Of a stretch of DNA of 9,907 bases, positions 1-6,011 are shown piece by piece (the first letter of the stretch is position 1; each line of letters opens with the position of its first letter). Under the pieces are notes generated by a model, which did not search any database, had not been told where the DNA came from, and was given only the letters and a program-made list of their open reading frames with translations. The position numbers were made by a program, and so were the translations under genes. This DNA comes from an uncultured Collinsella sp. (GTDB lineage: Bacteria > Actinomycetota > Coriobacteriia > Coriobacteriales > Coriobacteriaceae), in assembly GCA_902494585.1 (NCBI GenBank), contig CABUUD010000065.1:1-9907 (forward strand). The letters run 5' to 3'.

Positions 1-2198
1 AGCTGTTCGGTGAGCTCGCCTCTCGTCTGGCGGCTCGTCATATCGCCGCCGAGACAGTTGAGTTCACGGCGTTTTCCCAATCCATTGCGGGCAGGCAGTT
101 TGCGGCGCTCGCCGGCCTGATCGAGCGCATGAAGGCCGCCGATGAGGGCATGGCGTCAAAGACCGAGTGGTGGCCCGCGCCGGAGCTTACCGACTGGATC
201 TACAGTCCGCTTTCGGGCGCTGATGCCGTCAATGCCCGTACCTTCGATAAGAATATGCGTCTCTCGCGCAGCAAGACTACCGCGGGCGTTAAGAGCCTGC
301 TGCAGAGCGTTCAGGGCCAGGTGAGGGGCGCGCGCAAGGCGGCGAGCGACGAAAACTGGTTTAAGAACGTACCGTGTGTGGTCTCGGACGTGTTCCAGGC
401 GCTGTGGCGTGACAAGCCCGTGACGGCGCTTAAGGCCATGCTTGCCGTTGCCGAGGCGTTGCCCGATCGCTTGCTGGGCAGCTTGGATGGCCAAGCCCGT
501 CGCCAGGCGGAGGTGGCCCTGCTGCGCCATGTCATCGACATCCTTATGAATGGCGCCCGCGCGCTCGACGTGTCGCAGGCCGCGACCGTGCCCGTGCTCG
601 ATGGCATTCGCACCAAGGTGGACAAGCGTAGCACCGCCTACGATTACGAGACCCACGAGGTTGACTGTGCGCCACGCGCCCAGGCTCGCTTTGCTTCGCT
701 TGCCGATGCGGCGGCTCTGCGCCCCGGCAGCTACGATGCCGTGCTGTTTGCCGATGTCGATCTGGACAGCTATCCGCTCTCACACGAGGAGGGGCCGCTG
801 GCCACACTGACGGCGAGCCTTGGTCGCGAGGGTGTGACGCTTGAGCCCGCGGCCCTGCTGCGCGTGCGCTTTGGCCACGCGATGCAGGCGGCACGCGGCC
901 CGGTTGCGCTTGCCCGGGTGACGCACGATCGCCAGGCGCGCGAGTGCTATCCGGCTGCCGTGTGGACCGAGTTGCGGGCGCATGCCGAGGCCGCTGACGC
1001 TGCTAAGGCCTCAGACGCCGACAAGGTAGCTGACGACGCTAAGGCCACTGGCGCCGACAAGGCGAAGTGCGTGGGTGAGGGCGATATCGTAAGGGACTTC
1101 GATCCCGCGGCAGGCGAAGGCCTCAAGCGCGAGCGCGTGACCTGTGAAGCCCCTCAGCATCTGAGTGCCGAGGCCGTGCCGTATTTGGTCCTGCGCCACC
1201 GTGACGGTGAGGGCGAGGACGCGCCGCTTGTGCCGCGCCTGACGTCCGCCTCGCAGATCGAGGCCTATTCCACCTGCCCGCTGTGCTGGTTCGTATCGTA
1301 TCGCGTCAAGCCCCAGTCTATCGACGCGGGCTTTGGCAACATGGAGAAGGGCAACTTCGTCCATGACGTGCTGGAGCATTTGCATGCACGTTTTCCGCAG
1401 GAGGGCATGGAGCGCGTGACGCCCATGAATCTATCGCGCGCACAGGAGCTGCTGCGCGAGGTCTTTGACGAGACCTTGGCCGAGCACGCCGGCAAGCGCG
1501 GTACCGAGGGCCCGCTGGTGCCGCTCTCTCCAGTGGAGGAGCGCCAGGTGGCCGAGATCTTGCCGCAGCTGGAGGGCGTGCTTGCCTACGAGTCCGAGGC
1601 GCTCGCACCCTTCGCGCCGCGCTACCTGGAGTTTGCGTTCAACGAGCTCCAGGTCGAGTATGCCGGTTGGCCACTCGGCGGGCGCATCGACCGCGTGGAT
1701 GTGGACGCCGAGAACCGCGCTGTGGTGATTGACTACAAGCATCGTTCGGGTGTCGAGGAGTTTAAGCTCGCCGACCCCACGGTGCGCGACGAGGAGTCGG
1801 GCGAGGCCCCCATCGACGATCCGCGCTGGCTGCCACCCCATACCCAGACACTCATCTACGCGCAGGCCATGCGCCGGGCGCTGGGTCTAGATGCCCGTGC
1901 GGCGCTCTATTTTTCGACCAAGGGCGGCAAGCCCGCACTGCGTGGTGCCGCAAGTGCCGAGTTGCTCGAGGAAGAGCGCGGCGACGGCCGCATTCCGGGC
2001 CTTAAGAAGGGCTTTCCGGGCGAGGGCGGCAACATGGACTTCGATGCGCTGCTCGACCGCGTGGAGGCCGGCATCGCCGAGCGCTTGCGCGAACTCGAGG
2101 CGGGCATCGTCGCCGCTGTCGACCCGACGTCGGCGCAAGCCGCGCATGCGCGCTGCTCGTATAACCACGAAGGAACGTTTGTAAGGAGGGACGTGTAG
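1..2198 (+). CDS. addB: AddB-like PD-(D/E)XK nuclease subunit of AddAB helicase-nuclease (5' partial)
   Basis: The reading frame is open from base 3 without a stop, so the gene continues upstream; the ATG at 129 is internal. About 731 residues are visible, against roughly 1,160 for Bacillus AddB, so at least a third of the protein is missing. The C-terminal third is a RecB-type nuclease: a YSTCPLCWF segment (Cys codons 1275 and 1284), GNFVHDVLEHLH, GGRIDRVD (Asp at 1689), IDYK (1728-1739) and QTLIY (Gln 1845, Tyr 1857). The core catalytic residues of the PD-(D/E)XK fold are therefore all present. A segment near 744-960 (AVLFADVDLDSYPLSHEEGP) resembles the AddB region just before the nuclease. 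No TVHxxKGLE-type motor motif is seen, which favours AddB over the mycobacterial AdnA type. Known family role: partner of AddA, end resection and Chi recognition. The C-terminal cysteine cluster is degenerate (see findings). It is directly followed by addA. Confidence 0.8.
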   Translation, partial: LFGELASRLAARHIAAETVEFTAFSQSIAGRQFAALAGLIERMKAADEGMASKTEWWPAPELTDWIYSPLSGADAVNARTFDKNMRLSRSKTTAGVKSLLQSVQGQVRGARKAASDENWFKNVPCVVSDVFQALWRDKPVTALKAMLAVAEALPDRLLGSLDGQARRQAEVALLRHVIDILMNGARALDVSQAATVPVLDGIRTKVDKRSTAYDYETHEVDCAPRAQARFASLADAAALRPGSYDAVLFADVDLDSYPLSHEEGPLATLTASLGREGVTLEPAALLRVRFGHAMQAARGPVALARVTHDRQARECYPAAVWTELRAHAEAADAAKASDADKVADDAKATGADKAKCVGEGDIVRDFDPAAGEGLKRERVTCEAPQHLSAEAVPYLVLRHRDGEGEDAPLVPRLTSASQIEAYSTCPLCWFVSYRVKPQSIDAGFGNMEKGNFVHDVLEHLHARFPQEGMERVTPMNLSRAQELLREVFDETLAEHAGKRGTEGPLVPLSPVEERQVAEILPQLEGVLAYESEALAPFAPRYLEFAFNELQVEYAGWPLGGRIDRVDVDAENRAVVIDYKHRSGVEEFKLADPTVRDEESGEAPIDDPRWLPPHTQTLIYAQAMRRALGLDARAALYFSTKGGKPALRGAASAELLEEERGDGRIPGLKKGFPGEGGNMDFDALLDRVEAGIAERLRELEAGIVAAVDPTSAQAAHARCSYNHEGTFVRRDV
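993..1064 (+). repeat. Two tandem 36-bp imperfect repeats inside addB
   Basis: Two adjacent 36-bp units (993-1028 and 1029-1064) match at 29 of 36 bases by hand alignment. They are in frame and encode ADAAKASDADKV and ADDAKATGADKA. The stretch is low in complexity and rich in Ala, Asp and Lys. It probably forms a flexible or helical linker between the helicase-like part of AddB and its C-terminal nuclease domain. Confidence 0.75.
2183..2190 (+). promoter_or_regulatory. Shine-Dalgarno site of addA, inside addB
   Basis: AAGGAGGG lies within the last codons of addB and ends 11 nt before the addA ATG at 2202. It is a strong match to the anti-Shine-Dalgarno sequence, with slightly long spacing. 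Its position inside the upstream gene suggests that addA translation is coupled to termination on addB. Confidence 0.8.
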
Positions 2199-2201
2199 GC
2201 C

Positions 2202-5200
2202 ATGGATCTTTCGACCTTGATGCCGCAACAGCTGCAAGTCGTCAAAACGCTCGACCGCCCGCTGTTTGTCTCGGCAGGTGCCGGCTCGGGCAAGACCTTT
2301 ACCCTCACGCGCCGCATCGTCTATGCGCTCTCGCCCGAATCCGGTCCGTTTGTCGAGCATCTGGACCAGGTGCTCGCCATTACCTTTACCAAAGACGCCG
2401 CGGCCGAGATTCGCGACCGCGTGCGCCGTGCGCTTATCGAAGAGGGTATGGACGAGGAGGCCCTGACCGTCGACGACGCTTGGATCTCGACCATTCACGG
2501 CATGTGCTCGCGTATCCTGCGCGCGCATGCGCTGGAGCTGGGCATCGACCCCGAGTTCACGGTGCTTACCGATACCGATGAGCTTATGGATCAGGCTGTC
2601 GAGCATGTGCTGGGGCGCGCGACGGCGCCCGATGCCGCGCCCGAGCTCGCCACTTCGCTTAAGGCCCTCTACGCCTGGTATCCCATGGCGGGCGAGGGCG
2701 GGACGTTTGGCGCCGGTACCACCATCAAAGGCCTGGTGCGCGACTTGCTGGAGCTATCGAGCCAGCTTCCGGGCGGCATGGACGATGTGTGCGTGGCGCG
2801 CGGCCAGGCCGACACCTCGGCGCTTGCCGATGCCTATCGTGCGGCGCTGGGCGCAAGCAAGGCCACGACCGAGAAAGCGCAGGTGGCACTCGACGCCATC
2901 GACGCGTTTGAGGCGAGCGGCAAAACCATGGAGGATGCGGCGCGACTCATGATGTCGTGCAGTATGCCTCGGGCGAGCAAGGCGTTTCCTAAGGAGCAGG
3001 TGGAGCTACTCAAGGCCGAGGCCGCCGATGCGTTTATCAATATCGTGCTTGCCTGCGGCGGCCCGGCGCTCGATGCGCTGGTGGGGCTTGCCCGTGCCGT
3101 AGAGGCGGAGTACCGTGCGCTCAAGGCCGACCAGTCCGCGCTCGATAACAATGACCTGCTGCGCATGGCGTACGAGGCGCTGCGCGACTACCCGGCTATT
3201 CGAGCTGCCTATGAGGGCCGCTTTAAGATGGTCATGATCGACGAGTTCCAAGATACCGACCAGATGCAGGTCGATCTGATTCGCTATTTGACGGGTGCGG
3301 GCGAGCGCGCGCTGTGCACGGTGGGCGATGCGCAGCAGTCGATCTATCGCTTCCGTGGTGCCGAGGTCGAGGTGTTTCGCCGCCAGGAGCGCAAGGTGGG
3401 TTCGACGACGGCGTCCGAGACAGTCACCACGTCCGATGCTCCCGCCGGCGAGCTCGTCAAACTCGTGCGCAACTTCCGCAGCCACGACGAGGTGCTGCGC
3501 TATGTGGCGCGCGTCTTTGACGGCGACACCGGTGGTTTGATGCAGGGGTTCTTGGATCTTGAACCGAGCGACAAACGCAAGGACATGCTCAAGGCAAAGG
3601 CTTCGCGCCGCCAGGCGCTGTTCGTTGCCGGCGGCAGTATGCAGGAGCGCACGCAGGCCAAGGCCCGTGCGATCGCCGAGCGATTCCATGCGCTTGCCGA
3701 TGCCGGCGAGCCCCAGGGCGGCATGGTGCTGCTGCTGGGTCGCATGACCAATGCCGGCGTCTACGCGCAGGCCTTCCGCGACCAAGGACTCGACTGCGTC
3801 ATCGCAGGCGGCTCGGTCTTTGCCCAGGCGGCCGAGGTGCAGACGGTGCGTGCCCTGGTCTGCGCGCTCGCCAATCCGGCCGATACGGCCCAAGGCCTTA
3901 TGCCGTTGCTGGCCTCGCCGATGTTTGCACTCGGCGCCCAGGAGTTCCTGGCGCTGGCGACCAAGCTCGACGAGCAGACGGGCGAGACGTCGCGCCGCAA
4001 TATCGATGTGGGCATCATGAGCGATTCCGATGTGCCGGGTTTGCAGAACCTGCCGCTCGTGACGCGTGCCCGCGAGGTGCTGCGCTACGCGCTTCGTCGC
4101 GTGGGACGCGATTCGTTCGCCGCCATCGCGCGCGATGTGGTCAATGCCTCCGGCTGGTTCGTGCGTCTGGCGCAGCGCGGCCCCGAGGGCAAGGCCATTG
4201 CCGCCAACGTGCTCAAGGCGCTCGACGCCGTGGCCGAGGCAGAGGCCGAGCTCGGCAATTCTCCGCGCTCCATCGCGCTCGCCTTCGACCGCTTCTTGGC
4301 GGGCAAGGAGGCCCCGGGCGCCCTCAACGAGGAGGGCGACGGCGCGGTGCGCATCATGACCGTGCATGCGTCCAAGGGCCTGGAGTATCCGGTCGTGGCG
4401 GTTGCCGAGTGTTTTGGCGTGCGCAAATCGTCCGGTGCGGCACAGATGGGTCGCGTCGAGGGCGGAGCGCAAGTCGTGGCGCTGCCGGCGCGCTTCGATG
4501 GCGTTAAGCTTGCCGACGGAACCTTCGTGAAGGGCGATGACGTCAAAAAGCAGTTTGAACACGCGTTTAAGGGCAAGGGCACGTCGCTGTGGCTGCCGCC
4601 AGAGCTTATGGAGGACGTATGCGCGACGGGCTCTCCCGCCGAGGCATTTGCCCGCCTGCGTAACGACGACCTGCAGCTTTCGCTCGAGGAGCGGGCTCGT
4701 CTGCTCTATGTCGCCATGACGCGAGCGCGCGAGCTGGTGATCTTGGCGATGGATGCCGGCGTGAGCCGCGGCAAGGCGACGGCGCCGACCTTCGATGTCG
4801 AGACCGATCTGACCTACGACGTGCTGCGCCGCATCCTGCCGACCGGCAGCCTGGACATGCCGCAGCTCGATAGTGACCGTTTGGTGTTCGACAACTCCAA
4901 GCCGGGCGATTACGAGCTCATCTCGCTGGCGGACTTTACGTTTGGTGAGCAGGCGTTTGAGGCTAACGCTTCGCTGGATGCCGAGGGCAGGCTTGTTCGC
5001 GGCGATGTCGATACAGATACTGCCGACGATTCGGCCAGTACAATCGTTCCCGGTCCTGCCGACCCCAAGCCCGATTCGTTTGAGCTTGTGTATCCCCAGG
5101 CAGTGGGCGTGCGCATGGGCATCTGTCCGTATCCGATGCGTGATTCGTATAGCTACTCGTCAATCGCCGCGGCGCTCCATGCCGAGGCGGAAGATCGTTC

Positions 5201-5834
5201 CGCCGAGGCGCGTGTTCCCATGGACGAGGCCGGCGATGATGCGGAGTCGGATGGATCGGAGATGACGGATGCAGACGTGGCCGCCGTTGAGCCCGCCGGC
5301 AACCCCATGGCGCTGGGCTCGGCGTTCCATGCCGCCTGCCAGTGGCTGATCGAGATGGGTGCCGATGCGCTGCCCGCTGAGCGTGCCGATGCGCTGGCGC
5401 GCCTGTGGTGCCTGACGCCGGAGCAGTGTGAACGCTTCGACGTTGCCCTGGACCGCTGGCTCAAGTCGGCTGTTCGTGCCGACCTGCTCGCGTGGCCGTG
5501 CGTTCGCGCCGAGGTGCCGTTCTTTTCACTGGGCTGCGAGGACGAGGACATCGCTCGCTACGGTGCTTATGCCGAGGGCGCCATCGACGCTTTGGCGACG
5601 AACCCGGCGGATTCGTCATGCGCGCTGGTCATCGACTACAAGACGGGCGGCACGCCGGACGAGACGCCGGACCAGCTGCTCGAGAAGCACGCCTTGCAGG
5701 CACGTGCCTATTCGGATGTCCTGCACAAGGCGGGCTTTGAGGCCGTGACCGTCAAGTTCGTCCGCGTGGAGCAGCCGGATCCAACCATCTTCGTCGAACC
5801 CGCCGAGCCTCAGGTGGTCACCTACAATTTCTAG
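2202..5834 (+). CDS. addA: AddA, ATP-dependent helicase/nuclease subunit A
   Basis: A 1,210-residue protein, close to the usual AddA length (about 1,230). It carries a full set of SF1A helicase motifs: Q-motif region near residues 9-12, Walker A AGAGSGKT (25-32, Lys31), Ia ITFTKDAAAEIRDR, STIHGMCSRIL, motif II DEFQDT (347-352), motif III GDAQQSIYRFRG (375-386), motif IV VRNFRS (422-427), motif V TVHASKGLE (720-728) and motif VI LLYVAMTRAR (834-843). An acidic, low-complexity linker (about 993-1033) leads to a RecB-like nuclease domain: GSAFH (His1043), GAIDAL (Asp1129), IDYKTG (Asp1145, Lys1147) and QARAY (Gln1166, Tyr1170). Motor and nuclease both look intact. The family uses ATP to unwind and degrade double-strand ends until Chi, leaving a 3' tail for RecA. 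The ATG at 2202 is chosen because of the Shine-Dalgarno site and because Walker A sits at the expected distance. The gene starts 3 nt after addB and is co-transcribed with it. Confidence 0.93.
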   Translation: MDLSTLMPQQLQVVKTLDRPLFVSAGAGSGKTFTLTRRIVYALSPESGPFVEHLDQVLAITFTKDAAAEIRDRVRRALIEEGMDEEALTVDDAWISTIHGMCSRILRAHALELGIDPEFTVLTDTDELMDQAVEHVLGRATAPDAAPELATSLKALYAWYPMAGEGGTFGAGTTIKGLVRDLLELSSQLPGGMDDVCVARGQADTSALADAYRAALGASKATTEKAQVALDAIDAFEASGKTMEDAARLMMSCSMPRASKAFPKEQVELLKAEAADAFINIVLACGGPALDALVGLARAVEAEYRALKADQSALDNNDLLRMAYEALRDYPAIRAAYEGRFKMVMIDEFQDTDQMQVDLIRYLTGAGERALCTVGDAQQSIYRFRGAEVEVFRRQERKVGSTTASETVTTSDAPAGELVKLVRNFRSHDEVLRYVARVFDGDTGGLMQGFLDLEPSDKRKDMLKAKASRRQALFVAGGSMQERTQAKARAIAERFHALADAGEPQGGMVLLLGRMTNAGVYAQAFRDQGLDCVIAGGSVFAQAAEVQTVRALVCALANPADTAQGLMPLLASPMFALGAQEFLALATKLDEQTGETSRRNIDVGIMSDSDVPGLQNLPLVTRAREVLRYALRRVGRDSFAAIARDVVNASGWFVRLAQRGPEGKAIAANVLKALDAVAEAEAELGNSPRSIALAFDRFLAGKEAPGALNEEGDGAVRIMTVHASKGLEYPVVAVAECFGVRKSSGAAQMGRVEGGAQVVALPARFDGVKLADGTFVKGDDVKKQFEHAFKGKGTSLWLPPELMEDVCATGSPAEAFARLRNDDLQLSLEERARLLYVAMTRARELVILAMDAGVSRGKATAPTFDVETDLTYDVLRRILPTGSLDMPQLDSDRLVFDNSKPGDYELISLADFTFGEQAFEANASLDAEGRLVRGDVDTDTADDSASTIVPGPADPKPDSFELVYPQAVGVRMGICPYPMRDSYSYSSIAAALHAEAEDRSAEARVPMDEAGDDAESDGSEMTDADVAAVEPAGNPMALGSAFHAACQWLIEMGADALPAERADALARLWCLTPEQCERFDVALDRWLKSAVRADLLAWPCVRAEVPFFSLGCEDEDIARYGAYAEGAIDALATNPADSSCALVIDYKTGGTPDETPDQLLEKHALQARAYSDVLHKAGFEAVTVKFVRVEQPDPTIFVEPAEPQVVTYNF

Positions 5835-5846
5835 TCCTCAGATAAC

Positions 5847-5909
5847 TTGCGGTGGAATAGTTCCTGTATTGCGGCCCAGGTGGCCCAAGCGGGAACTATT
5901 TCACCGCAA
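5847..5909. repeat. Long palindrome (18-bp arms) between addA and dnaE
   Basis: The left arm TTGCGGTGGAATAGTTCC (5847-5864) is the reverse complement of the right arm GGAACTATTTCACCGCAA (5892-5909) except at one position, which would be a G-U pair in RNA. The 27-nt spacer can form a small inner stem: GC plus GGCC at 5871-5876 against GGCC at 5882-5885 and GC at 5889-5890. No T-run follows on either strand, so it is not a standard intrinsic terminator. It begins 13 nt after the addA stop. It could be a dispersed palindromic repeat, an operator, or a 3'-end stabilising hairpin for the addBA mRNA. Confidence 0.85.
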
Positions 5910-5965
5910 CTCAATAGGAGCCGTGTGGGTTTGGGCTAGGTTCGGGTGCCGTCCGCGCCGTGCGG

Positions 5966-5971
5966 TAGAAT
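5966..5971 (+). promoter_or_regulatory. Probable -10 element of the dnaE promoter
   Basis: TAGAAT differs from the sigma-70-type consensus TATAAT at one base and lies 40 nt upstream of the dnaE ATG. This would give a start site near 5978 and a short leader of about 34 nt. No convincing -35 box is seen at 16-18 bp spacing; the region around 5941-5948 (TTCGGGTG) is only weakly similar. The call rests on the hexamer and its position. Confidence 0.5.
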
Positions 5972-5999
5972 CGTAACCCTAAGATCACGAACCCGCATC

Positions 6000-6003
6000 G
6001 GAG
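6000..6003 (+). promoter_or_regulatory. Shine-Dalgarno core of dnaE
   Basis: GGAG ends 8 nt before the ATG at 6012. Together with the conserved N-terminal DnaE sequence beginning at that ATG, it decides the start in favour of 6012 over the in-frame GTG at 5946. Confidence 0.7.
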
Positions 6004-6011
6004 CTCATCAC

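Noticed and set aside
129..2198. Taking the ATG at 129 as the start of the addB-like gene
   Set aside because: The frame is open back to the window edge with plausible protein sequence, there is no Shine-Dalgarno site before 129, and AddB proteins are much longer. The gene is cut by the window.
3006..4562. A 518-codon open frame on the minus strand opposite addA
   Set aside because: It has the same codon-for-codon antisense register as above. The + strand carries clear helicase motifs across this span, so this is a codon-bias shadow.
5847..5909. Calling the palindrome an intrinsic terminator of addBA
   Set aside because: No T-tract follows the stem on either strand and the loop is long. It may still affect the RNA 3' end, but the standard terminator form is absent.
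5946..6011. GTG at 5946 as the dnaE start, adding 22 residues
   Set aside because: The extra codons cover the probable -10 element and leader, have no conserved DnaE sequence, and the ATG at 6012 has a GGAG at good spacing and the conserved MAFVHLHNH start.
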